Positions 1-7,214 of a stretch of DNA of 64,000 nt are shown piece by piece. The translations under genes were made by a program, and so were the position numbers. The notes beneath the pieces were generated by a model that was given only the letters and a program-made list of their open reading frames with translations, made no database searches and was not told where the DNA came from. How positions within the stretch are numbered: the first letter of the stretch is position 1; every line of letters begins with the position of its first letter. Source of the stretch: Terrimesophilobacter bigeumensis (GTDB taxonomy: Bacteria; Actinomycetota; Actinomycetes; Actinomycetales; Microbacteriaceae); assembly GCF_039537265.1 (NCBI RefSeq), contig NZ_BAABAE010000003.1, forward strand, positions 186,001-250,000, given 5' to 3'.

Positions 1-913
1 GTACGGCCCCTACCTCGAGGTCATCGACCCGGATGCCGCCCCCGACGCCAAACCGCGCCGCGTCAACATCCCGGATGAGCTGGCTCCCGACGAGCTCACG
101 CTGGCGAAGGCCCACGAGCTCATCGATGCGCCCGTCGTCGTGGACCGGGTGATCGGCATCAACCCGGAGAACGGCAAGGAGATCGTCGCGAAGAACGGTC
201 GCTACGGTCCATACGTGACCGAGCTCGAGCCGGAGCCGCCCGCTTCTCCGGTCGAGCCGCCCGCTTCTCCGGTCGAGCCCGTCGAGACCGTCGACCCGCT
301 CACAGGCGAGGTCACCGAAAAGCCTAAAAAGAAACCGGCCAAGAAGAAGTCGACCGCGCCCAAGCCGCGCACCGCATCCCTCTTCGCCTCGATGGATCTC
401 GCCACGATCGACCTCGAGACCGCCCTTCGCCTGCTGAACCTGCCGCGCGTCGTCGGGCAGGACCCGGAGACCGGTGAGGACATCACCGCACAGAACGGCA
501 AGTTCGGCCCCTACCTCAAGAAGGGCACCGACTCCCGCTCGCTCACGACCGAGGAGCAGATCTTCGACCTCGACCTCCAGGGCGCACTCGAGATCTTCGC
601 CCAGCCGAAGTACGGCGCACGCCGCCCGTCGAGCGCACTCAAGGAGTTCGATGCGGATCCGGAGAGCGGCAAGCCCATCAAGGTCAAGGACGGCCGGTTC
701 GGCCCCTACGTGACCGACGGCGTGACCAACGCGACGATCCCGCGCGGCGAAACCGTCGAGGACATCGACTTCGAGCGGGCTGTTCAGCTGCTCGCCGACA
801 AGCGGGCGAAGGGTCCTGCGAAGCCGAAGGCCAAGAAGCCGGCCGCCAGGAAATCTGCGGCGAAGAAGCCGGCAGCCAAGAAGCCGGCCGCCAAGAAGCC
901 GGCCGCGAAGTAG
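1..913 (+). CDS. topA: DNA topoisomerase I, C-terminal part (5' end outside window)
   Basis: Only the C-terminal part of the enzyme that relaxes negatively supercoiled DNA is present; the frame is open from base 2. No catalytic Toprim or Tyr region is in view. What is seen are four topoisomerase C-terminal repeats marked YGPYLEV (at the very start), GRYGPYV, GKFGPYLKKG and GRFGPYVTDG, then a tail of five KKPAA-like 15-bp repeats (about 831-910). Such basic Lys/Ala tails are typical of actinobacterial TopA and help DNA binding. Between the second and third repeats sits a linker with a doubled SPVEP sequence encoded by 21-bp direct repeats (see 233-289). tmk follows after 5 nt. Identity is secure from the repeat pattern and the tail. 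Confidence 0.93.
   Translation, partial: YGPYLEVIDPDAAPDAKPRRVNIPDELAPDELTLAKAHELIDAPVVVDRVIGINPENGKEIVAKNGRYGPYVTELEPEPPASPVEPPASPVEPVETVDPLTGEVTEKPKKKPAKKKSTAPKPRTASLFASMDLATIDLETALRLLNLPRVVGQDPETGEDITAQNGKFGPYLKKGTDSRSLTTEEQIFDLDLQGALEIFAQPKYGARRPSSALKEFDADPESGKPIKVKDGRFGPYVTDGVTNATIPRGETVEDIDFERAVQLLADKRAKGPAKPKAKKPAARKSAAKKPAAKKPAAKKPAAK
233..289 (+). repeat. In-frame SPVEP-encoding tandem repeat inside topA
   Basis: Two perfect 21-bp direct repeats (233-253 and 254-274; core CTTCTCCGGTCGAG) are followed by a partial third unit ending in GTCGAGACC (to 289). They encode PASPVEP, PASPVEP, VET in the linker between two TopA C-terminal repeats. The same core occurs inside the ABC exporter at 33113-33198 and the ABC-2 permease at 43041-43089, so this is a dispersed coding repeat and not a TopA motif. 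Confidence 0.85.
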
Positions 914-918
914 CAGCG

Positions 919-1536
919 ATGCGCGGGCTCTTCATCACCTTCGAGGGGGGCGACGGCTCCGGAAAGTCGACGCAGTCGGCCCTGCTCGTCGAGTGGCTCG
1001 AGCAGCAGGGCCGCACGGTCGTCACGACGAGGGAGCCGGGCGGCACAGAGCTCGGCGAGGAACTGCGCGAGATCGTCCTGCACAGCCGCGGCCACATCAC
1101 GCCGAAGTCGGAGGCGCTCATCTATGCGGCCGACCGCGCCCACCACATCGCGACGAAGGTGCGGCCGGCGATCGACTGCGGCGACATCGTCGTGCAGGAC
1201 CGCTACCTCGACTCCTCCGTCGCCTACCAGGGCGTCGCGCGGGGGCTCGGCGCGAAGGAGGTCCGGGACGTCTCGCTGTGGGCGACCGACGGGCTCCTTC
1301 CCGACCTCACGATCCTGCTCGACCTCGACGAGTCCGTCGGACGGGACCGGATGTCGTCCCGCACGAAGTACGACCGGCTCGAAGCGGAGGAGCGCGAGTT
1401 CCATGCCACCGTCCGCGCCGCCTACCTCGACCTCGCTGCCGCCGAGCCGGGAAGGTTCCTCGTGATCGACGCCACGGAGGAGGTCCCGGAGATCGCGGCG
1501 AACATCCGGGACCGTGTCGCAGCACTTCTCGGCTGA
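919..1536 (+). CDS. tmk: Thymidylate kinase
   Basis: This 205-residue protein phosphorylates dTMP to dTDP with ATP in the cytosol. The P-loop GGDGSGKST lies at residues 10-18, the DR(Y) substrate motif is in DRYLDSSVAYQG, and a LID-like Arg-rich stretch (SRTKYDRLE) follows at about residue 142. Length is normal for bacterial Tmk. ATG 919 lies 5 nt after the topA stop with no clear Shine-Dalgarno, so translation is probably coupled to topA. holB follows directly, the usual tmk-holB pairing. Nothing unusual is seen in the sequence. Confidence 0.96.
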   Translation: MRGLFITFEGGDGSGKSTQSALLVEWLEQQGRTVVTTREPGGTELGEELREIVLHSRGHITPKSEALIYAADRAHHIATKVRPAIDCGDIVVQDRYLDSSVAYQGVARGLGAKEVRDVSLWATDGLLPDLTILLDLDESVGRDRMSSRTKYDRLEAEEREFHATVRAAYLDLAAAEPGRFLVIDATEEVPEIAANIRDRVAALLG

Positions 1537-1543
1537 GACTCCC

Positions 1544-1549
1544 TATGCT
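1544..1549 (+). promoter_or_regulatory. -10 box for a leaderless holB mRNA
   Basis: TATGCT ends 7 nt before ATG 1557, which would place the transcription start on or next to the start codon. This supports start 1557 over the in-frame ATG at 1545, which overlaps the -10 box itself. No clear -35 is seen, as is common in actinobacteria. Confidence 0.5.
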
Positions 1550-1556
1550 TGCGCGT

Positions 1557-2723
1557 ATGTCACTGTGGGATGAGCTGACCGGCCAGCCCGAGGCCATCGC
1601 CGTCTTCCGCGCGGCGGCATCCGGCGTCACGCAGGCCGACGCGCCCCAGGCCGACTCGATGACGCACTCCTGGCTCATCACCGGGCCGCCCGGATCCGGG
1701 CGCTCGAACCTCGCCTACGCCTTCGCCGCGGCGCTCCTCAGCCCTGGGAACCCGGAGGGGGACGAGGCGACCAGGCGCCAGGTGGAGGCGCGAACGCATC
1801 CGGATCTGGGCGTGCTCAGCACCGAGCGGGTCATCATCTCGATCGACGAGGTGCGTGCGCTCGTGACGAGTTCGCAGTTCTCGCCGTCGGTGGGCCGCTA
1901 CCGCGTCATGATCATCGAGGACGCCGACCGGATGACCGAGCGCACTTCCAACGTGCTGCTCAAGGCACTCGAGGAGCCCCCGCCGCGCACCGTCTGGATC
2001 CTGTGCGCCCCGAGCGAGGCCGACCTCATCCCGACCGTGCGATCGCGGGTGCGCAGTGTCAGACTGCGGGTGCCGGCGCTCGCGGATGTCGCCGACCTCA
2101 TCGCGCGGCGCGACGGCGTCGACCCCGCGCTCGCCCTGCGCGCGGCGAGGGAGGCCCAGAGCCATATCGGGATGGCGCATCGACTCGCGACGAACGAGGA
2201 TGCGTGCGTCCGTCGCGAACGCACCCTGCAGGCGGCCCTCGGCATCCGCACCGTGTCGGACGCCGTGATCGCGGCGGGGGCGCTGCTGGAGATGGCGACC
2301 GAGGATGCGAAGGCGATCACCGAGGAGCGGGATTCCGAGGAGCGCGAGGGCGCGCTGCGATCGCTCGGCATCGAGCCGGGCGGTACGATCCCGCCCGCGC
2401 TCAGGGCGCAGTTGCGGTCGCTCGAGGAGGACCAGAAGCGGCGGGCCACCCGGAGCCTTCGCGATGGGCTCGACCGCATCATGGTCGATCTGCTCTCGCT
2501 CTACCGCGACATCCTGCTGCTGCAGCTCGGTTCGGAGGTCGAGCCGATCAACCTCGAGATTCTCGACCGCTTGCGGGAGGCCGCGGGCGCGGCGACTCCG
2601 GAGCAGACGCTCGCCACCCTCGAGGCCATCTCGACCGCCCGCCGTCGCATCGACAGCAATGTCGCGCCGGCGCTCACCCTCGAGGCGATGCTCATCTCCG
2701 CCCGGCGGAGAATCAGCTCGTGA
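1557..2723 (+). CDS. holB: DNA polymerase III subunit delta'
   Basis: This is a clamp-loader AAA+ subunit, about 388 residues. The N-terminal nucleotide-binding fold shows the degenerate P-loop GPPGSGRSN (Lys replaced by Arg, normal for delta', which does not hydrolyse ATP), a DADRMT Walker B-like segment, and LLKALEEPPPRTVWIL. The usual four-cysteine zinc module after the P-loop is absent: the region reads SPGNPEGDEATRRQ, and only two Cys occur in the whole protein. The C-terminal helical domain is complete. The start was chosen from the -10 box at 1544. The stop overlaps the GTG of the next gene by 4 nt. Confidence 0.9.
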   Translation: MSLWDELTGQPEAIAVFRAAASGVTQADAPQADSMTHSWLITGPPGSGRSNLAYAFAAALLSPGNPEGDEATRRQVEARTHPDLGVLSTERVIISIDEVRALVTSSQFSPSVGRYRVMIIEDADRMTERTSNVLLKALEEPPPRTVWILCAPSEADLIPTVRSRVRSVRLRVPALADVADLIARRDGVDPALALRAAREAQSHIGMAHRLATNEDACVRRERTLQAALGIRTVSDAVIAAGALLEMATEDAKAITEERDSEEREGALRSLGIEPGGTIPPALRAQLRSLEEDQKRRATRSLRDGLDRIMVDLLSLYRDILLLQLGSEVEPINLEILDRLREAAGAATPEQTLATLEAISTARRRIDSNVAPALTLEAMLISARRRISS

Positions 2724-4261
2724 CCCGCCGGAGGTGGCCGCTGCGGACCGCACTGGCTGTCGCGTGCCTCGCGTTCGTCGTCCCGCTCAGCGGCTGCGTC
2801 ACCCTGTTCCTCCCACCCGCGCCGGAGCTCACCTCGAAGCCGACCGAGGAGAAGGTGGACGCCGCGCTCGTCCCGTACTACTCGCAGGTCCTCGCCTGGT
2901 CGAAGTGCGAGGGCAGCTTCCAGTGCGCGACCGCGACAGCGCCGCTCGACTGGAACGACCCCGCACGCGACTCCATCCACCTCGCACTCATCCGCTCGCC
3001 TGCGACCGGCTCACGGCTCGGTTCCCTGCTGGTGAACCCCGGAGGGCCGGGCGGCTCAGGGTACGACTTCATCCAGGACAGCCTGAACTACGCCGTCGAC
3101 GCGAAGCTCACCGAACGCTACGACATCGTCGGCTTCGATCCGCGCGGCGTCAATCGCTCCTCCGCCGTCTCCTGCTACGACGACCCCTCCGAGCTCGACA
3201 ACTTCCTCTACGAGCTCTCGCCCCGCGATCTCGGCCAGGATGCTCTCGTCGATCACATCGAGCAGACCTACGCCGATTTCGGCGCCGCGTGCCTCGAGCA
3301 CACCGGGGAGCTGCTCGGCTATGTCGACACTGTGAGCGCCGCCCGCGACCTCGACCTGTTGAGGGCGATCCTGGGCGATACGAAACTCAACTACCTCGGG
3401 TACTCGTACGGGACCTTCCTCGGGGCGACCTACGCGGGTCTCTATCCGGAGAAGACCGGACGCCTCGTGCTCGACGGCGCACTCGACCCGGCGACGACCG
3501 ACTTCGATGTGACGCTCACGCAGGCGAAGGGTTTCGAGGATGCGGCGCGCGCCTACCTGGCCGACTGCCTCGCCGGCTCGGAGTGCCCGTTCCGGGGCAC
3601 GGTCGACGCCGGCATGAAGCGCATCCGAACGCTGCTCGACCGGCTCGATGCGAGCCCGCTGCGGGCGAGCGACGACCGGATGCTGGGAAGCGACGCGATG
3701 TTCACCGCGATCATCCTGCCCCTCTACAGCCAGTCGAACTGGCCGTACCTGAGCGACCTCTTCACCGATGTGTTCGCGGGCAACGCCGACTACGCCTTCC
3801 AGCTCGCGGATGCGTACAACGGCCGCAACTCCGACGGCACCTACCAGGACAATTCCACCGAGGCCTTCATAGCCATCAACTGTCTCGACTACAGGCAGAC
3901 GAGCACACGGGACACCCTGGCAGCGGAGGCGGCGGAGCTTGCGAGGGTGGCGCCGACATTCGGCCCGCAGATGTCATGGGGCGGTACCTCCTGCAGCGAG
4001 TGGCCGTTCCCCTCGACACGCGTTCGCGAGGCGATTCGGGCGCCGGGATCCGCGCCGATCCTCGTCGTCGGCACCACGAACGACCCGGCGACGCCGTACC
4101 AGTGGGCGGTGAATCTCGCCGATGAGCTGGAGAGCGGCCACCTCGTGACGTACCACGGCGAGGGGCACACGGCCTACAACAAGTCGAACTCGTGCGTGAA
4201 CGACACGGTCGATGCCTACTTCATCGATGGGACGGTCCCGGCGGAGGACCCCGACTGCTGA
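2720..4261 (+). CDS. Secreted alpha/beta-hydrolase lipoprotein, tripeptidyl aminopeptidase-like
   Basis: This is an exported peptidase-type alpha/beta hydrolase of 513 residues, in the family of Streptomyces SlpD/SlpE and tripeptidyl aminopeptidase. The N-terminus has basic residues, a hydrophobic helix and a lipobox ending PLSGC, so it should be lipid-anchored outside the membrane. The oxyanion segment NPGGPGGSG is present. The nucleophile is Ser229 in GYSYG; Asp455 (NDPATP) and His483 (GEGHTAY) complete the triad in the C-terminal TAP-like domain. GTG 2720 overlaps the holB stop as GTGA, so it is translated by coupling although functionally unrelated. A terminator-like hairpin starts at the stop codon. 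Substrate (tri- or dipeptides, or ester) is not readable. Confidence 0.85.
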   Translation: MTRRRWPLRTALAVACLAFVVPLSGCVTLFLPPAPELTSKPTEEKVDAALVPYYSQVLAWSKCEGSFQCATATAPLDWNDPARDSIHLALIRSPATGSRLGSLLVNPGGPGGSGYDFIQDSLNYAVDAKLTERYDIVGFDPRGVNRSSAVSCYDDPSELDNFLYELSPRDLGQDALVDHIEQTYADFGAACLEHTGELLGYVDTVSAARDLDLLRAILGDTKLNYLGYSYGTFLGATYAGLYPEKTGRLVLDGALDPATTDFDVTLTQAKGFEDAARAYLADCLAGSECPFRGTVDAGMKRIRTLLDRLDASPLRASDDRMLGSDAMFTAIILPLYSQSNWPYLSDLFTDVFAGNADYAFQLADAYNGRNSDGTYQDNSTEAFIAINCLDYRQTSTRDTLAAEAAELARVAPTFGPQMSWGGTSCSEWPFPSTRVREAIRAPGSAPILVVGTTNDPATPYQWAVNLADELESGHLVTYHGEGHTAYNKSNSCVNDTVDAYFIDGTVPAEDPDC

Positions 4262-4282
4262 GCCGGGCGCCCTGGCCCGGCT
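4261..4282 (+). terminator. Terminator-like hairpin after the hydrolase
   Basis: A perfect 8-bp inverted repeat, AGCCGGGC and GCCCGGCT with a 6-nt loop, begins on the last base of the stop codon. There is no T-run, as usual in high-GC actinobacteria. Confidence 0.6.
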
Positions 4283-4289
4283 GAGATTG

Positions 4290-4301
4290 TGCAAAATTGC
4301 A
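4290..4301 (+). promoter_or_regulatory. Candidate TetR operator
   Basis: TGCAAAATTGCA has 5-bp inverted arms (TGCAA and TTGCA) separated by AA, in an AT-rich spot 20 nt upstream of the TetR gene. A further TGCAA half-site follows at 4307-4311. The position fits autoregulation. This is inference from symmetry alone. Confidence 0.4.
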
Positions 4302-4321
4302 GTCGGTGCAAGAATGGGCGC

Positions 4322-4972
4322 ATGAGTGAGCCGGAGCCCGAACCGACCCCTGGCCTTCGCGAGCGCAAGCGGCGTGCCACGCGATCGGCGATCCAGGTCG
4401 CCATACTCGACCTGGCCGCCCGGCACGGCTACGACCAGGTCACGATCGACGAGGTCAGCGCTGCCGCCGACATCTCGCCACGCACCTTCTTCAACTACTT
4501 CTCCTCCAAAGACGACGCGGTCATCGGAGACTTCCCCTCGTTGCCCGAGCTTCCGGCCACGGCCGAGTTCCTCGCGGCGGGGCCGCGGGAGAGCATCTAC
4601 GCGGGGCTCGGCCGGTTGCTGGATGCGGCATCCGGTGCCCTCGCGGAGGAGCGGATGCCGGAGGAGCGCCGCCGAGCGCTGCTGCGGGAGCACCCGGGGC
4701 TCTTCGCGAAGCGGATGGCATACCTGCACCGCTTCGAGGACGAACTGACCGGGATCATCGCCGAGCGCCTCGCCACCGACGATGCGACGATCGCCGGCGA
4801 CGCCGCCGCCCTCCAGCGTCGTTCGCGGTTGCTCAGCCTCATCGGGCTCGCGGCCGTTCGCTACGCCTACCGCGCCTGGATCGGTGCGGAGGATGGGCGC
4901 TCGCTCGGCGACAACATCCTCGAGGCGTTCAGCGAACTCGAGGAGACGCTGGCACCAACGAGCCGGTCGTGA
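4322..4972 (+). CDS. TetR family transcriptional regulator
   Basis: A 216-residue DNA-binding repressor. The N-terminal helix-turn-helix is seen in DQVTIDEVSAAADISPRTFF followed by the family hallmark FNYFSSKDDAV (residues about 40-70); the rest is a ligand-binding helical domain without recognisable specificity. ATG 4322 fits the family N-terminus. An upstream in-frame ATG at 4289 would put the TGCAA palindrome inside the coding region and is less likely. No efflux pump or enzyme is adjacent on this strand, so the target is unknown; the tRNA gene follows. Confidence 0.85.
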   Translation: MSEPEPEPTPGLRERKRRATRSAIQVAILDLAARHGYDQVTIDEVSAAADISPRTFFNYFSSKDDAVIGDFPSLPELPATAEFLAAGPRESIYAGLGRLLDAASGALAEERMPEERRRALLREHPGLFAKRMAYLHRFEDELTGIIAERLATDDATIAGDAAALQRRSRLLSLIGLAAVRYAYRAWIGAEDGRSLGDNILEAFSELEETLAPTSRS

Positions 4973-5015
4973 TCGGCTAAGCTTTCATGCTGTGTCTCCT
5001 GCCTGCAGGAGGCCG

Positions 5016-5088
5016 GCCGCCTTAGCTCAGTCGGTAGAGCATCTCACTCGTAATGAGAAGGTCGTCAGTTCGATTCTGACAGGCGGCT
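5016..5088 (+). tRNA. tRNA-Thr (anticodon CGT)
   Basis: A 73-nt cloverleaf. The acceptor GCCGCCT pairs with AGGCGGC, and discriminator T is at 5088. The D-arm is TAGCTCAGTCGGTAGAGC. The anticodon stem TCTCA/TGAGA has loop CTCGTAA, giving anticodon CGT, which reads ACG. The T-arm is GTCAG-TTCGATT-CTGAC. CCA is not encoded. Confidence 0.97.
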
Positions 5089-5312
5089 CTCGCCCCCACT
5101 TCGTTTCCGCACTTCGTGTCCGCACTTCGGGGGACCGACACGCTGTTCCACCCCCCGATCGTGTGACAATCGGCGCAACAAAACGCCCCCAAAACAGGGG
5201 TTATCGACGCATCGGGGCTTGCCGCGGATTGCCTCCCCAGCCCTGGGGCCGTAGCGTTGAACCAGCGATTCGTTGGGGAACGGTCGCCAGGCACCTTCTG
5301 GGGGGAACTGTC
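5089..5312. other. Gap after tRNA-Thr with a triple CCGCACTTCG-type repeat
   Basis: These 224 bases hold no gene. At 5097-5131 there are three near-identical units of about 12 bp (CACTTCGTTT, CCGCACTTCGTGT, CCGCACTTCGGGG). Small hairpins follow: CCCC-AAAACA-GGGG near 5191 and CCCCAG-CC-CTGGGG near 5237. GGGGGGAA just before 5313 is the ribosome-binding site of the next gene. No promoter can be assigned with confidence. Confidence 0.5.
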
Positions 5313-6176
5313 GTGAAGCGCTCTGCTTTTCTCATCACCGTCTTCACGGCGGTGCTGACGCTCGTGCTGCCGTTCGTCGGCGGCAGTGGGCCGTCGCTGT
5401 TCGGCAACGCCAGTTCCGCCGGCGCCGTCCAGCAGACCGGACTCCCGATATTCGCGACCGCACCCATCGCAGCCACCACCGCATCCTCCTCCGCGCCGGT
5501 CGCACTCGCCTACGTCAACGAGGCGGTGCGCGTGGCGCAGCAGGATGCGCGGGCCAAAGAACTCAAGGTCGATTCCGAGCACCTCGCCCAGAAGCCCGTA
5601 CCGAAGCCCGTCGTGGTCTCTCCTGCCGACCGGGCGAGCGGCACTGCCGCCCGCCGGGCCGCCGTGGTCGCCGCCGGTGGCAGCTGTCCAGGTCCCATCG
5701 GAGGTTCGACGAGTGGCGCGCCGAGCAAGGTCTCGTCCGGAGGGGTCGCCGGCACGACGAGCGCCGACCTGGCGTCGTTCGCTTCGACCTACAACGCCAT
5801 CCGCGTCGCCAACTGCCTCGCTCCCGTCCCGATGAACCACATCCGCTACGACAGTTGCATGGAGACTCGCCTGTTCTGGATGGCGGAGGACCCGAGCGAG
5901 GACCCGTTGAGCGCGTGGGGCCACATGGGCTCGCAGCGCAGCGACGGTGTTCCGAGCCGCGGATGCGACGGCAACCTCGCCGGCGGGTACAACAACACCG
6001 GCGCGACGGTCGCCCAGAAGTGGTGGAACTCCCCGGCGCACCGCGCCTCGCTCTACCGGCCCACCTACACGGGCAGTACAGCCGGGGTCTGCATCTACTT
6101 CGCGATGACGCACGGCGGTATCCCGAACGAGCCTTACAGCTTCACCCGGGCCGCCGCGCGCTGGGGCGGCTGCTAG
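5313..6176 (+). CDS. Secreted CAP/SCP-domain protein
   Basis: This is an exported protein of 287 residues. Residues 1-40 form a signal peptide (KRS, then a long hydrophobic stretch, then GNASSAGAV). A low-complexity Ala/Ser/Pro-rich linker precedes a CAP (SCP/TAPS) fold from about residue 150: ASTYNAIRVANCLAPV, YDSCMETRLFWMAEDP, AWGHMGSQR, GYNNTGATVAQKWWNSPAHRASL, and AGVCIYFAMTHG. Several Cys suggest disulfides, including the final residue of the mature protein. GTG 5313 is preceded by a strong GGGGGGAA site. CAP proteins in bacteria are secreted or envelope proteins of varied, often unproven roles; no function is assigned here. Confidence 0.82.
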   Translation: MKRSAFLITVFTAVLTLVLPFVGGSGPSLFGNASSAGAVQQTGLPIFATAPIAATTASSSAPVALAYVNEAVRVAQQDARAKELKVDSEHLAQKPVPKPVVVSPADRASGTAARRAAVVAAGGSCPGPIGGSTSGAPSKVSSGGVAGTTSADLASFASTYNAIRVANCLAPVPMNHIRYDSCMETRLFWMAEDPSEDPLSAWGHMGSQRSDGVPSRGCDGNLAGGYNNTGATVAQKWWNSPAHRASLYRPTYTGSTAGVCIYFAMTHGGIPNEPYSFTRAAARWGGC

Positions 6177-6179
6177 ATT
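6174..6179 (+). promoter_or_regulatory. -10 box for a leaderless oxidoreductase mRNA
   Basis: TAGATT ends 6 nt before GTG 6186 and overlaps the stop codon of the preceding gene. The spacing predicts a leaderless transcript. Confidence 0.45.
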
Positions 6180-6185
6180 CCCTTC

Positions 6186-7169
6186 GTGGGAACGCTTCGC
6201 TGGGGCATCCTCGGGACCGGCTGGATCGCGCACGCCCAGACGGCGGATCTTCTGGCCAACGGCTTCACCGTCACCGCGGTCGGCTCGCGGACGATGGATG
6301 CCGCGGCGGCCTTCGCGGGCGAGTTCGGCATCCGCAAGGCCCACGCGAGCTATGAGGAACTCGTGGCGGACGACGAGGTCGATGTCGTCTACGTGTCGAC
6401 GCCGCATCCGCTGCACGCCGCCAATGCGCTGCTCGCACTCGAGGCGGGCAGGCACGTGCTCGTCGAGAAACCATTCGCGCTGAACGCGCGCGAGGCGCGG
6501 CAGGTCATCGGCTTCGCCGAATCTCGCGGACTCATCGCCCTCGAGGCGATGTGGACGAGGTACCTCCCGACCATGGTGCGCCTGCGCGAACTCATCGCCG
6601 GCGGCGTGATCGGCGACGTGCGCACCCTCATCGCCGACCACGACCAGGTGCTCTCGGATGACCCGCTCGCCCGCGGCCTGAACCCCGATCTCGGCGGCGG
6701 GGCCCTGCTCGACCTCGGCATCTACCCCATCTCCTTCGCCTACGACCTGTTCGGTGCGCCGACCACCGTGCTCGCGAACGCCGCGATGACGGCGACCGGG
6801 GTCGACCGCCAGACGGCGATCGTGCTCGGGTTCGACGGCGGGCGGCAGGCCGTCATGCATGCGGCACTCGACACCCGCGGGCCGAACCGTGCGGTGGTGC
6901 TCGGCACGAAGGGACGCATCGAGCTCGACGCGGTGTGGTACACCGCGACCTCCTTCACCGTGTTCGACTCGGCCGGCGAGGTGATCGACCGCTACGACGA
7001 GCCGGTGAATGGCCGCGGGATGCACTTCCAGGCGGCCGAGCTCGAGCGACTCGTGGCCGGGGGGTTCACGGCCGGAAGCATCCTGCCGCCGTCGGAGACC
7101 GTGCAGATCATGGAGACGCTCGACGAGGTACGCCGTCAGATCGGCCTGACCTATCCGCAGGAGGGCTGA
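6186..7169 (+). CDS. Gfo/Idh/MocA family NAD(P)-dependent oxidoreductase
   Basis: A 327-residue enzyme of the glucose-fructose oxidoreductase family, which oxidises sugars, inositols or related diols with NAD(P). The N-terminal Rossmann motif is GILGTGWIA (residues about 7-15), the family signature EKPFALNAREA is near residue 97, and the second domain is an open beta sheet containing GGGALLDLGIYPI. GTG 6186 is supported by the -10 box at 6174. The gene appears monocistronic between two unrelated genes, so the substrate cannot be inferred. Length and motifs are normal. Confidence 0.87.
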   Translation: MGTLRWGILGTGWIAHAQTADLLANGFTVTAVGSRTMDAAAAFAGEFGIRKAHASYEELVADDEVDVVYVSTPHPLHAANALLALEAGRHVLVEKPFALNAREARQVIGFAESRGLIALEAMWTRYLPTMVRLRELIAGGVIGDVRTLIADHDQVLSDDPLARGLNPDLGGGALLDLGIYPISFAYDLFGAPTTVLANAAMTATGVDRQTAIVLGFDGGRQAVMHAALDTRGPNRAVVLGTKGRIELDAVWYTATSFTVFDSAGEVIDRYDEPVNGRGMHFQAAELERLVAGGFTAGSILPPSETVQIMETLDEVRRQIGLTYPQEG

Positions 7170-7202
7170 GGTCGCTGGCATCCGGCGCCCGGCGTGCGCA
7201 GT

Positions 7203-7208
7203 TATCAT
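7203..7208 (+). promoter_or_regulatory. -10 box for a leaderless PBP4 mRNA
   Basis: TATCAT ends 6 nt before GTG 7215, so transcription should begin at the start codon. This favours GTG 7215 over the GTG at 7194. Confidence 0.5.
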
Positions 7209-7214
7209 GGGCGA

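Noticed and set aside
831..910. The AAGAAGCCGGC repeats at the end of topA as a CRISPR-like array or mobile repeat.
   Set aside because: They are 15-bp codon-phased repeats encoding the KKPAA tail common in actinobacterial TopA.
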